Assembly: GCF_000213055.1 (NCBI RefSeq)
Contig: NZ_CM001165.1
Coordinates: 6,098,945 to 6,162,944, forward strand
Direction of reading: 5' to 3'
DNA length: 64,000 nucleotides
Source: Streptomyces sp. Tu6071
Lineage (GTDB): Bacteria > Actinomycetota > Actinomycetes > Streptomycetales > Streptomycetaceae
Positions 49,903 to 58,448 of this stretch are shown here, piece after piece. A model generated the notes under the pieces. That model saw only the letters and a program-made list of their open reading frames with translations, searched no databases and was not told where the DNA came from. Position numbers and translations under genes: made by a program. Every line of letters starts with the position of its first letter. Position 1 is the stretch's first letter.

Positions 49903-50080
49903 TAGGCTGGCGATGTTGCAGTTTTGGTACCCATAGAACTTTCTTATGTGCGCCTGACGGAATGCTTCGTCGGGCGCATCGTTTGTTTGGTCCCGGTTCT
50001 CCGGGTGGGGCTCATGGTGCGACACGGTGCGTGCACAGGGTACGTACCGCTCTCATCTCTCGACTCCTCAGGAGATTGAT
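49903..50080 (+). promoter_or_regulatory. Promoter and structured leader of csp
   Basis: TAGGCT at 49903-49908 is a good -10; the transcript would then have a leader of about 165 bases. Hairpin 1: TGCGCCTGACG (49949-49959) with CGTCGGGCGCA (49967-49977), 11 pairs, loop GAATGCT region. Hairpin 2: CCCGG/CCGGG (49992-50005). The AGGAG ribosome site is at 50070-50074. Long structured leaders are typical of cold-shock mRNAs. Confidence 0.6.
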
Positions 50081-50287
50081 ATGGCCACCGGTACCGTGAA
50101 GTGGTTCAACAGCGAAAAGGGCTTCGGCTTCATCGAGCAGGACGGCGGCGGCCCCGACGTCTTCGCCCACTACTCGAACATCGCGTCCTCGGGCTTCCGT
50201 GAGCTCATCGAGGGCCAGAAGGTCGAGTTCGACGTCACGCAGGGCCAGAAGGGCCTGCAGGCGGAGAACATCACGCCCAAGGGCTGA
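50081..50287 (+). CDS. Cold-shock domain protein, 68 aa
   Basis: Single cold-shock domain, RNA/ssDNA chaperone. RNP1 KGFGFI and RNP2 VFAHY are present in [20 protein letters not shown] and DVFAHYSNI. Ends in ENITPKG, the family pattern. ATG 50081 has CAGGAG 7 bases upstream. Followed by a DEAD-box helicase gene; both types cooperate in RNA remodelling in the cold. Which Streptomyces csp copy it is cannot be told from sequence alone. Confidence 0.95.
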   Translation: MATGTVKWFNSEKGFGFIEQDGGGPDVFAHYSNIASSGFRELIEGQKVEFDVTQGQKGLQAENITPKG

Positions 50288-50296
50288 TTTTGCGCG

Positions 50297-50314
50297 CGGC
50301 CCCCTCGGGGGCCG
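50297..50314. terminator. Hairpin after csp
   Basis: CGGCCCCC (50297-50304), loop TC, GGGGGCCG (50307-50314). Compact 8-bp stem immediately after csp. Confidence 0.65.
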
Positions 50315-50329
50315 AGAACGCCGCGTGAG

Positions 50330-50359
50330 CGGGGTCCGCACCAGCAGGTGCGGGCCCCG
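50330..50359 (+). promoter_or_regulatory. Second hairpin before helicase gene
   Basis: CGGGGTCCGCACC (50330-50342), loop AGCA, GGTGCGGGCCCCG (50347-50359): 13 pairs with one G-U. It stands 70 bases before the helicase start and could be a terminator controlling readthrough or part of the helicase leader. Confidence 0.55.
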
Positions 50360-50429
50360 TTTCCGTGCCGACGCCTTCCGCGCACGGGCGTCACCCATCC
50401 GCCCGCCGCCCCCAGAGGAAGGCACCCGT

Positions 50430-52094
50430 ATGACCACCCCCCAGGACCCCGCAGGCCGCCCCGCCCGCGACTCCCGCCGCCCCGCCCGCCGCCGAGGCGG
50501 GAACTCCGGCGCCACCGCCCGCACCGAGGCCCCCCGCGCCCCCCGCGCCGACGGCTCCCGCACGGCCCGCGGCGACGCGCCCCGTGCCGCGCGCGGCGAG
50601 ACCCGTACCGCCCGCGGCGACGCGGCCCGCGCCCCCCAGCCCCGCCGCCGCGGCCCCGCCTCCGGCGCCCCGCGCGGCAGCGGCTCGCGCGGCGGAGCCA
50701 AGCCCGGCAGCGCCTCCCGCGACTTCGCCGCGCCCGAGCCCCGCACCCCCGCGCTCCCGCCCGTCGCGGCCTTCGAGGACCTCGACATGCCCGAGGCGCT
50801 CCTGAAGACCCTCGCCGCGCAGGGCGTCACGACGCCGTTCCCGATCCAGGCCGCGACCCTCCCGAACTCCCTCGCGGGCCGCGACATCCTCGGCCGGGGC
50901 CGCACCGGATCCGGCAAGACCCTCGCCTTCGGCCTCGCGCTCCTCGCCCGGACGGCCGGCCGCCGCGCCGAGCCACGTGCCCCGCTCGGCCTCGTCCTCG
51001 TGCCCACCCGCGAGCTGGCCCAGCAGGTCACCGACGCCCTCACCCCCTACGCCACCTCGGTGAACCTGCGCCTGACGACCGTCGTCGGCGGGCTCTCGCT
51101 CACCAAGCAGGCGAACGCCCTGCGACGCGGCGCGGAACTCCTCGTCGCGACCCCCGGGCGCCTCAAGGACCTCATCGACCGCGGCGACTGCACCCTCCAG
51201 GACGTGCGCACCACCGTCCTCGACGAGGCCGACCAGATGGCCGACATGGGCTTCCTGCCCCAGGTCACGCGGCTGCTCAACCAGGTCGAGCCCGAGGGCC
51301 AGACGATGCTGTTCTCGGCGACGCTCGACGCCAACGTCGACCGCCTCGTCCGCGACTTCCTCGACGACCCGGTCGTCCACTCCGTCGACCCCTCGGCGGG
51401 CGCCGTCACGACGATGGAGCACCACCTCCTGTACGTCGCCGACGCGACCGTGAAGCGTGCCGTCACGCACCACATCGCCGCCCGCGAGGGCCGCCTGATC
51501 ATGTTCGTCGACACCAAGCACGGCGCCGACCGGCTCGCCAAGCGCCTCCTCGCCGACGGCGTCCCCGCCGCCGCGCTGCACGGCGGACGCAGCCAGCCGC
51601 AGCGCACCCGCACCCTCGACCAGTTCAAGAACGGGCAGGTCACCGCGCTCGTCGCGACCAACGTCGCCGCCCGCGGCATCCACATCGACGCGCTCGACCT
51701 CGTCGTCAACGTCGATCCGCCCGTCGACCACAAGGACTACCTGCACCGCGGCGGGCGCACCGCCCGCGCCGGTGAGTCGGGGAGCGTCGTCACGCTCGTC
51801 CTGCCCGAGCAGAAGCGCGACACGCAGCGGCTCTTCTCCGCGGCCGGTATCCGCCCGCACACCGCGAACGTCACGGCGAGCGACCCCGAACTCGCCCGCG
51901 TCACCGGCGCCCGCGAGCCCTCGGGCGTGCCCGTGACCCTGGCCCCGCCCGTCAGCGCCACCCCGCCCGCCCAGCGCGGCGGCGGCACCCGCACCGGCTC
52001 CGGCAGGCGGCGCGGCGCCGGGAGCGGCGGCGGGGCCGGCGGCGGTGCGAGCCGACGCGGCCGGGGACGCGGCCCGCGGTCGCAGGCAAGCTGA
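50430..52094 (+). CDS. DEAD-box RNA helicase, 554 aa
   Basis: Superfamily 2 helicase with the full motif set: GRTGSGKTLAFGL, PTRELAQQV, TPGRLKDL, DEADQM, SATLD, then FVDTKHGADRLAKRLL, ATNVAARGIHIDALDLVVN, HRGGRTARAGESG. A long N-terminal Arg/Ala/Pro/Gly-rich region (about 1-110) and a Gly/Arg tail are probable RNA-binding disordered parts. ATG 50430 with GAGGAAGG upstream. Likely cold- and ribosome-biogenesis related. Confidence 0.94.
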   Translation: MTTPQDPAGRPARDSRRPARRRGGNSGATARTEAPRAPRADGSRTARGDAPRAARGETRTARGDAARAPQPRRRGPASGAPRGSGSRGGAKPGSASRDFAAPEPRTPALPPVAAFEDLDMPEALLKTLAAQGVTTPFPIQAATLPNSLAGRDILGRGRTGSGKTLAFGLALLARTAGRRAEPRAPLGLVLVPTRELAQQVTDALTPYATSVNLRLTTVVGGLSLTKQANALRRGAELLVATPGRLKDLIDRGDCTLQDVRTTVLDEADQMADMGFLPQVTRLLNQVEPEGQTMLFSATLDANVDRLVRDFLDDPVVHSVDPSAGAVTTMEHHLLYVADATVKRAVTHHIAAREGRLIMFVDTKHGADRLAKRLLADGVPAAALHGGRSQPQRTRTLDQFKNGQVTALVATNVAARGIHIDALDLVVNVDPPVDHKDYLHRGGRTARAGESGSVVTLVLPEQKRDTQRLFSAAGIRPHTANVTASDPELARVTGAREPSGVPVTLAPPVSATPPAQRGGGTRTGSGRRRGAGSGGGAGGGASRRGRGRGPRSQAS

Positions 52095-52103
52095 ACGAGC
52101 CTT

Positions 52104-52142
52104 CGCAGGGGCGCCCCGGGACCATCCCGGGGCGCCCCTGCG
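52104..52142. terminator. Terminator after helicase gene
   Basis: Perfect 17-bp stem CGCAGGGGCGCCCCGGG / CCCGGGGCGCCCCTGCG with loop ACCAT, 9 bases after the helicase stop. Confidence 0.9.
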
Positions 52143-52216
52143 GCGTCCCGGGAACACGTCGAGGCACCCCTTCCGCGTCCCGGGATCACCCTGCAGGGCG
52201 CCCCTGCGGCGTCCCG
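52131..52216. repeat. Three short repeats before protease gene
   Basis: GGCGCCCCTGCGGCGTCCCG at 52131-52150 and 52197-52216, with a degenerate middle copy starting at 52163; period about 32-34. The first copy overlaps the right arm of the terminator. Confidence 0.6.
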
Positions 52217-52302
52217 CCCGTCACGCATCCGCGCCCGTCTCGTTGGGCAGGCTCCCCACCGGCACCCCCGTCACCGGAGCACCCCCAGCGAAAGGGCCCC
52301 CG

Positions 52303-53055
52303 TTGCCGTACCGCACCCTCGGCGCCGTCCTCGCCGCCGCCGCGCTCACCTTCGCCGGCACCGCCGCCCACGCCGCGCCCCGCCCCGTCATCGGCGGCTC
52401 CGAGGCGGCCCCCGGCGCCTACCCCTGGGCGGTCCATCTCTCGATGGGCTGCGGCGGCTCCCTCTACGCCGAGGACCTCGTCCTCACCGCCGCGCACTGC
52501 CTCGACGGCACCGTCAGCCCCGACCAGGTCACCGCGACCCTCGGCAGCACCGACCTCGACAGCCCCGACGCGCTCAGGGTGCGCGGCACGAAGGCCGTCC
52601 TCGCCCCCGGCTACGACGGAGCGGGCAAGGACTGGGCCCTCCTCAAACTCGCCGCGCCCGTCGACCTCCCCACCCTCCCGCTCACCCCGTCCACGCGCTA
52701 CGACAAAGGCACCTTCACCGTCGCCGGCTGGGGCGCCACGAGCGAGAACGGCACCGAGGTGCGCCGACTCCGCGGCGTCGACGTCCCCTTCGTCGACGAC
52801 CGCACCTGCGCCCGCGCCTACGGAAAGGACCTCGTCCCCGCCGAGGAACTGTGCGCGGGCAGGCCCCGGGGCGGCGCCGACGCCTGCCAGGGCGACTCCG
52901 GAGGGCCCCTCTTCCGCCCCGGCCCCTCGCGCGAACCCGTCCAGATCGGCATCGTCAGCTGGGGCCAGGGCTGCGGACGCGCCCGCACCCCCGGCGTCTA
53001 CACCGAACTGAGCCACTTCCGCGAGGACATCGCGAAGGCGGCGCAGACGCTGTGA
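52303..53055 (+). CDS. Secreted trypsin-like serine protease, 250 aa
   Basis: Signal peptide of about 24 residues (AVLAAAALTFAGTAAHA), then APRPVIGGSEAAPGAYPWAV: the VIGG start of mature trypsin. Catalytic triad H65 (LTAAHC), D110 (DWALLKL), S199 (GDSGGP); D193 in DACQGDS indicates Lys/Arg specificity. Six cysteines. Start is TTG 52303, preceded by GCGAAAGG about 6 bases upstream; no ATG/GTG is available near it. Chymotrypsin clan (S1), expected length ~250. Confidence 0.9.
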   Translation: MPYRTLGAVLAAAALTFAGTAAHAAPRPVIGGSEAAPGAYPWAVHLSMGCGGSLYAEDLVLTAAHCLDGTVSPDQVTATLGSTDLDSPDALRVRGTKAVLAPGYDGAGKDWALLKLAAPVDLPTLPLTPSTRYDKGTFTVAGWGATSENGTEVRRLRGVDVPFVDDRTCARAYGKDLVPAEELCAGRPRGGADACQGDSGGPLFRPGPSREPVQIGIVSWGQGCGRARTPGVYTELSHFREDIAKAAQTL

Positions 53056-53109
53056 CGCCGGGGGAGCGGGGCTCCCGGCCCCTCGGGGGTACGGGGCCGC
53101 CCCGCCCGC

Positions 53110-54834
53110 TCAGCCCTCGACCGGCCGCAGCCGCACCTCCCCGGCCTCCTCGCCCTCCGGGCCCGCCAGCTCCAGGACCCGCAGCTCGTTCCCGCCCTCG
53201 GCGCGCAGCACCGGCCCGGGGACGAACAGTTCGGTCTGCGGGCCCTCGGACCAGTAGCGGCCCAGGCACACGCCGTTGAGCCACACGAAGCCCCGGCCCC
53301 AGCCCGGCAGCGAGAGCCAGGCGTCACCCGGAGCGGCGGCCGTGAACACGGCGAGGTGCAGGCCGCGCGCCCCCGGCGCGGGCGGCGCCGTGAACGGCAG
53401 CGCGGGCAGCGCGGCGTCCAGGTCCCGCAGGCGCAGCGGGGTCGCGCGGACGCCGTGCAGGTACTGGGTCGCGTGCAGGACACCGCCGGGCAGGCCCTTC
53501 GACTCGCCCACGCGCGGCCCGTAGTTGACGCGCCCCAGGGACTCCACCCACAGCTCGACCTCGGCCCCGCCCCCGACCGGCGTGCCCGGCGCGACGCGGA
53601 CCCCGTCCACGTACATCTCGCACAGGTCCCGTATCTCCGGCAGCCGCAACGGGCGCGGCGCGCGCGGACCCGGGACGCGCAGCCGGTAACGGACCAGACC
53701 CCGGTCCACGCCCAGGTCCTCGAACGACGGGGCCCACGCCGCCTCGCGCTCCCCGCCACCCACCGCGTCCACGACCGCGCCGAGCGGCGCCCACGCGGCG
53801 GGCCGCACGGACACCTCCGCGCCGAGCGCCGGGGGAGCGGCGGGCAGCTCCGGGAGCGGCCCGTCCGCGTACGGTGCGAAGACCTCGCGCATGAGGTGGA
53901 ACTTCCGCGTCGGGCGGCCCGCCTCGTCGATCGGGGCGTCGTAGTCGTACGAGGTCGTCGTCGCCGTGTACGCCCCGTCGTGCCACTCGCCGAGCCGGTT
54001 CGCGCCCTCCCAGCCGCCGTTCGAACCGCCGTGCGCCATGTAGAGGTTCACCGACGCGCCCGCGTCGAGGATCGCCCGCAGCTCGGCCGCCGCGTCCGCC
54101 GCGTCCCTGCGCTCCACCTCCTTGTCCCCCCAGTGCGTGAACCACCCGCACCAGAACTCCATGACCATCAAAGGCCCCTCGGGCCGCGCCCGCCGCAGCG
54201 TCGCGAGCGCCTCCTCGCTCCCCGAGCCGAAGTTCACCGTCGCGAGCACCCCCGGCACCGTGCCGCCCGACAGCATCCAGTCCTCGGGACCGTCCGACGT
54301 GCACAACGGCACCGTCACCCCCACCTCGCGCAGCAGCCCCGTCAGCCACTCCAGGTACACCGCGTCCGAGCCGAAACTCCCGTACTCGTTCTCCACCTGC
54401 ACCATCACCACGGGACCGCCCCGGTCCGCCTGCCGCTCCACGACCTGCGGCAACAGCCGCCGGAACCACGCGGCGACCGGCTCGGTGAAGCCCGCGTCCC
54501 GCGTCCGCAGCGGGCCCCGCAGCCACGCGGGCAGCCCGCCGTTCTCCCACTCGGCACAGATGTACGGCCCCGGGCGGACGATCGCGTACAGGCCCGCCTC
54601 CGCCGCCGCGTCCAGGAAGCGGCCGAGCGCCGCCACGTCCTCGTACCGGCCCCGCTCCGGCTCGTGCAGGTTCCACGGCACGTACGTCTCGACGCAGTTC
54701 AGCCCCAGCGCCCGCAGCATCCCCAGCCGGTGCGCCCACTGGCCCTCGTGCACCCGGAAGTAGTGCAAAGCCCCTGAAAGCAAGCGCACGGGCCGCCCGT
54801 CCACCAGGAAATCCCGCTCGCCGATCTCGAACAT
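53110..54834 (-). CDS. Glycoside hydrolase family 35 beta-galactosidase, 574 aa
   Basis: GH35 core: LSGALHYFRV start, ETYVPWNLHEPERG, RPGPYICAEWENGGLP, acid/base E150 (VQVENEYGSFGS), nucleophile E226 (VMEFWCGWF). C-terminal beta-sandwich region from about 340 on (YRLRVPGPRAPRP, GRGFVWLNGVCLGRYW). No signal peptide, so intracellular. ATG 54834. Divergent to the chorismate mutase gene. Confidence 0.92.
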   Translation of the reverse strand: MFEIGERDFLVDGRPVRLLSGALHYFRVHEGQWAHRLGMLRALGLNCVETYVPWNLHEPERGRYEDVAALGRFLDAAAEAGLYAIVRPGPYICAEWENGGLPAWLRGPLRTRDAGFTEPVAAWFRRLLPQVVERQADRGGPVVMVQVENEYGSFGSDAVYLEWLTGLLREVGVTVPLCTSDGPEDWMLSGGTVPGVLATVNFGSGSEEALATLRRARPEGPLMVMEFWCGWFTHWGDKEVERRDAADAAAELRAILDAGASVNLYMAHGGSNGGWEGANRLGEWHDGAYTATTTSYDYDAPIDEAGRPTRKFHLMREVFAPYADGPLPELPAAPPALGAEVSVRPAAWAPLGAVVDAVGGGEREAAWAPSFEDLGVDRGLVRYRLRVPGPRAPRPLRLPEIRDLCEMYVDGVRVAPGTPVGGGAEVELWVESLGRVNYGPRVGESKGLPGGVLHATQYLHGVRATPLRLRDLDAALPALPFTAPPAPGARGLHLAVFTAAAPGDAWLSLPGWGRGFVWLNGVCLGRYWSEGPQTELFVPGPVLRAEGGNELRVLELAGPEGEEAGEVRLRPVEG

Positions 54835-54870
54835 CGCCTACCCCTGTCCGCCCCGGTGCCCCGGCCACCG

Positions 54871-54876
54871 TAGGCT
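54871..54876 (+). promoter_or_regulatory. -10 box of chorismate mutase gene
   Basis: TAGGCT, 8 bases before ATG 54885; leaderless arrangement. A GTG at 54879 is too close to the box to be the start. Confidence 0.55.
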
Positions 54877-54884
54877 CCGTGTCC

Positions 54885-55202
54885 ATGACCACCAGCAACG
54901 CCGAGGACGCCCGCGCCGAACTGCTCCGGCTCCGGGACAGCATCGACAACATCGACGCCGCTGTCATCTACATGCTCGCGGAACGCTTCAAGGCCACGCA
55001 GCAGGTCGGCCACCTCAAGGCCGCCCACCAGCTCCCCCCGGCCGACCCGGCCCGCGAGGCCCAGCAGATCGCCCGCCTCCGCCGCCTCGCCGAAAGCGCC
55101 AAACTCGACCCGGCCTTCGCGGAAAAACTCCTCAACTTCATTGTCGCGGAGGTCATCCGGCACCACGAGCGCATCGCGGAGGAAGCGGGCGGCAAGAGCT
55201 GA
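54885..55202 (+). CDS. Chorismate mutase (AroQ type), 105 aa
   Basis: Chorismate to prephenate, the branch from tryptophan towards Phe/Tyr. All-helical AroQ pattern: ELLRLRDSIDNIDAAVIYML, ERFKATQQVGHLKA, LRRLAESAKLDPAFAEKLLNF, IVAEVIRHHERIAEE; catalytic Arg/Lys in R-D-S-I-D and K-A..VGHLK. ATG 54885 from the TAGGCT box. Stand-alone form, normal length. No signal peptide, so cytoplasmic. Confidence 0.9.
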   Translation: MTTSNAEDARAELLRLRDSIDNIDAAVIYMLAERFKATQQVGHLKAAHQLPPADPAREAQQIARLRRLAESAKLDPAFAEKLLNFIVAEVIRHHERIAEEAGGKS

Positions 55203-55266
55203 GGCACGGGGCGGGCGGGGGCGAGGCGCACGGGCCCCGGCGTCCGGGCGGGCGGGGCGGAGCCGT

Positions 55267-55308
55267 ACGGCTCGGGTGGGCCGCGGCGCACGGCTCGGGT
55301 GGGCCGCG
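55267..55308. repeat. 23-bp tandem duplication
   Basis: ACGGCTCGGGTGGGCCGCG at 55267-55285 and 55290-55308, period 23, in the gap between two convergent genes. Confidence 0.7.
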
Positions 55309-55336
55309 CGTGGACGCCGCTCCGCCCCCGTACCCC

Positions 55337-55528
55337 CTACGCCCCCGGCACCGACTCCACGTACCGGTACACGCCCTCCTCCCGCCGGTAGACGATCGTC
55401 ACCGCCTCGTCCTCCCGCGCCCCCTCCCACTTCGGCACCGCCGAGAACCGCAGCTCCGCCCCCGGCTCCCCCTCCACCTCGTGCCGCTTCCCGTCCAGGG
55501 GACCGCCGAACAGCTCCACCACCGTCAC
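55337..55528 (-). CDS. Small conserved protein, 63 aa
   Basis: Starts VTVVELFGGPLDGKRHEVEG and ends YRYVESVPGA. The FGGPLDG motif is shared by a family of small Streptomyces proteins. GTG 55528 is 10 bases after GGGAGG; GTG 55537 would be too close to it. No membrane segment. Function unknown. Convergent to the chorismate mutase gene. Confidence 0.75.
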   Translation of the reverse strand: MTVVELFGGPLDGKRHEVEGEPGAELRFSAVPKWEGAREDEAVTIVYRREEGVYRYVESVPGA

Positions 55529-55642
55529 ACCGCTCACTCCTCCCACACAGCCGGACGCGCACAGTAGACCTCCCCACCCCCGCGCGCCACCATGCCGCGC
55601 CCTGCCGCCCGCACCCCCACCCCTCTCCGGCAGCATGTCCCC

Positions 55643-58135
55643 ATGTCCGTACTGACGCGCGACGAAGCGCACACCCGCTCCGCCCTCCTCGACGTCCAGC
55701 GCTACGAGGTCCGCCTCGACCTCACCCAGGGTCCCGAGACCTTCGGCTCCGCCACCGCCATCCACTTCACCGCCCGCACCGAAGGCGACACCTTCGTCGA
55801 GCTGAAGCCGGACACGCTCCACAGCATCGCCCTCGACGGCACCCCGCTCGACCCCGCCCGCCTCGACGGCAACCGCTACCCCCTGCCCGGCCTCGCCGCG
55901 GGCGCGCACACCCTCACCGCCGAGGCCACCATGCGCTACTCGCGCACCGGCGAGGGCATGCACCGCTTCACCGACCCCAGCGACGGCGAGACCTACCTCT
56001 ACACCCAGCTCTTCATGGAGGACGTCCAGCGCGTCCTGACCGCCTTCGACCAGCCCGACCTCAAGGCCGTCTTCGACCTCACCGTCACCGCCCCCGAAGG
56101 CTGGACCGTCCTCGCCAACACCGTCACGACCCACGACGGCCACGGCACCTGGACCGCCGCGACCACCCCCCTCATCTCCACCTACCTCCTCGCCGTCGCC
56201 GCCGGACCCTGGCACTCCGTACGCACCGAGCACCGCGGCCTCCCCTTCGGCATCCACTGCCGCCGCTCCCTCGCCCCCCACCTCGACGCCGACGCCGAGG
56301 AGATCCTCGACGTCACCCGCGCCCTCTTCGACCGCTACCACGAGAAGTTCACCGAGCCCTACCCCTTCGACTCCTACGACCAGGCATTCGTCCCCGAGTT
56401 CAACGCCGGCGCCATGGAGAACCCCGGACTCGTCACCTTCCGCGACGAGTTCGTCTACCGCTCCGCCGTCACCGAGACCGAACGCCAGACCCGCGCCATG
56501 GTCATCGCCCACGAGATGGCCCACATGTGGTTCGGCGACCTCGTCACGCTGCGCTGGTGGGACGACATCTGGCTCAACGAGTCCTTCGCCGAGTACATGG
56601 GCTACCAGACCCTCGCCGAAGCGAGCACCCGCTTCGCCGACACCTGGACCGAGTTCGCCGTCTCCCGCAAGACCTGGGGATACGAGGCCGACCAGCGCCC
56701 CTCGACGCACCCCGTCGCCCCCGACGACGTCCCCGACACCGCCGCCGCCCTCCTCAACTTCGACGGCATCTCCTACGCCAAGGGCGCCTCCGCGCTCCGC
56801 CAGCTCGTCGCCTGGCTCGGCGAGAAGGACTTCCTCGCGGGCATCAACACCCACTTCGCCCGCCACAAGTTCGCCAACGCCTCCCTCGCCGACTTCCTCG
56901 ACTCGCTCGCCTCCGCGACCGAACGCGACGTCCACGCCTGGGCCGAGTCCTGGCTGCGCACCACGGGCGTCGACACCCTCACCCCCGAACCCGACGAGAC
57001 CGGCACCCGCCTCACCGTCCGCCACGAGGGCACCCGCCCCCACCGCGTCCGCCTCGGCCTGTGGGACCTCGACCCCGAGGGCACCCCCCGCCGCCGCCCC
57101 GACACCTGGCTCGACCTCACCCCCGGCACCCCCACGACCGTCACCGTCGACGCCCCCCGCCCCGCCCTCGTCCTCCTCAACGACCACGACCACACCTACG
57201 CCAAGACCGGCTTCGACGACGTCTCGCACGCCACCCTCACCGCACACCTCTCCGGCATCACGGACCCCCTGAGCCGCGCCGTGGTCTGGACCGCCCTGCG
57301 CAACGCCGTTCGCGACAACCGCCTCGCCCCGGCCGACTACCTCGCCGTCGTCCGCGCCCACCTCCCGCACGAGGACGACGCCGCCGTCGTCCGCGGCGTC
57401 CTCCAGTTCGCCCACACCCAGGTCGCCGACCAGTACACGACCGCCGAGCGGCGCCCCGAGGCCCTCGCCCTCCTCGGCGACACGTGCCGCGACCTCCTGC
57501 GCCGCACCGAGGACGGCCACAACCCCTCGCTGCGCCTCACCGCCGTGCGCAACCTCCTCCACCTCGCCACGCGCCCCGAGACCCTCCAGGACTGGTACGA
57601 CAACGGCACCGTCCCCGGCGGGCCCGCCCTCGACCCCGAACTCCGCTGGACGCTCCTCACCCGCCTCGCCGTCCTCGGCGCCACCGACGAGGCCGCGATC
57701 GCCGCCGCGCTCGACCGCGACCCCAGCGCCACCGGGCACGAGGGCGCCGCCCGCTGCCGCGCCGCGCTGCCGGTCCCCGAGGCCAAGGAAGCCGCGTTCC
57801 GCTCCCTCTTCGAGGACGACAGCCTCTCCAACTACCTCTTCACCGCCACCGCGCAGGGCTTCTGGCAGCCCGAACAGGCCGCCCTCCTGGCCCCCTACGT
57901 GGACCGCTACTACCCGGCCGCGCTCGCCCTCGCCGCCCGCCGCGGCCCCGCTCTCGCCCAGGCGGCGGGCAAGACCGCCTTCCCCACGAGCGCCGTCACC
58001 CCCGCACACCTCGCCCTCGGCGAGGAAACCCTCCGCACGGCCACCGAGGCGACCCCGGCCCTGCGCCGCGCCCTCGCCGACCAGCTCGACGACATGCGCC
58101 GCGCACTGCGGGTGCGGGAGGGGGCGAAGGACTGA
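55643..58135 (+). CDS. pepN: Aminopeptidase N (M1 family), 830 aa
   Basis: Zinc aminopeptidase. GAMEN at 256-260, zinc site H290-E-M-A-H294 with E313 (HEMAHMWFGD ... LNESFAEY), and Tyr region present. N-terminal beta domain and C-terminal helical domain (from about 530) complete; length 830 is normal for actinobacterial PepN. ATG 55643 (MSVLTRDEA) used; an in-frame ATG at 55592 would add 17 residues unlike the family start. Cytoplasmic: no signal peptide. Confidence 0.96.
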   Translation: MSVLTRDEAHTRSALLDVQRYEVRLDLTQGPETFGSATAIHFTARTEGDTFVELKPDTLHSIALDGTPLDPARLDGNRYPLPGLAAGAHTLTAEATMRYSRTGEGMHRFTDPSDGETYLYTQLFMEDVQRVLTAFDQPDLKAVFDLTVTAPEGWTVLANTVTTHDGHGTWTAATTPLISTYLLAVAAGPWHSVRTEHRGLPFGIHCRRSLAPHLDADAEEILDVTRALFDRYHEKFTEPYPFDSYDQAFVPEFNAGAMENPGLVTFRDEFVYRSAVTETERQTRAMVIAHEMAHMWFGDLVTLRWWDDIWLNESFAEYMGYQTLAEASTRFADTWTEFAVSRKTWGYEADQRPSTHPVAPDDVPDTAAALLNFDGISYAKGASALRQLVAWLGEKDFLAGINTHFARHKFANASLADFLDSLASATERDVHAWAESWLRTTGVDTLTPEPDETGTRLTVRHEGTRPHRVRLGLWDLDPEGTPRRRPDTWLDLTPGTPTTVTVDAPRPALVLLNDHDHTYAKTGFDDVSHATLTAHLSGITDPLSRAVVWTALRNAVRDNRLAPADYLAVVRAHLPHEDDAAVVRGVLQFAHTQVADQYTTAERRPEALALLGDTCRDLLRRTEDGHNPSLRLTAVRNLLHLATRPETLQDWYDNGTVPGGPALDPELRWTLLTRLAVLGATDEAAIAAALDRDPSATGHEGAARCRAALPVPEAKEAAFRSLFEDDSLSNYLFTATAQGFWQPEQAALLAPYVDRYYPAALALAARRGPALAQAAGKTAFPTSAVTPAHLALGEETLRTATEATPALRRALADQLDDMRRALRVREGAKD

Positions 58136-58448
58136 GGGACGGTCACGGTCCGCGCCGAGCGGACCGTACGGGGCCGGACGCAGGGGCCGGCCGCGGGGGA
58201 GCGGGGCTGTACGGGAGCGGGAAGGTGCTCCTGTGCGGCCCCGCTTTCGTGGCGGAGGGGGGCGGGCCGGGACGTCGGGCGGGCACGGCCCGCCACCCCC
58301 GTCCCTATATCAGACCGAACCCGTCCCGAGGCGGATTCGACTCGCCCCCATACCCCTTTCGGGTTCCGTTCGTTGGGCTCTGTGGACCTCGCACGCGCAG
58401 CGCCGGGCAGGCTGACCGCCGACCCGCAGACCCGAAGGACGAGCCGTC
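58136..58448. other. Gene-free region before the decarboxylase gene, 313 bases
   Basis: After the pepN terminator comes G-rich sequence, then a less GC-rich part (58300-58375, CCTATATCAGACC) that may hold the promoter. AGGCTGACC at 58409-58417 resembles the core of an iron box (AGGCTAACC) but the flanks do not match. AAGGACGA at 58436-58443 is the ribosome site. Confidence 0.5.
58145..58167. terminator. Terminator after pepN
   Basis: ACGGTCCGC (58145-58153), loop GCCGA, GCGGACCGT (58159-58167): perfect 9-bp stem, 10 bases after the stop. Confidence 0.8.

Noticed and set aside
52131..52216. Mobile element ends
   Set aside because: Repeats are short, direct and partly inside a terminator; no transposase nearby.
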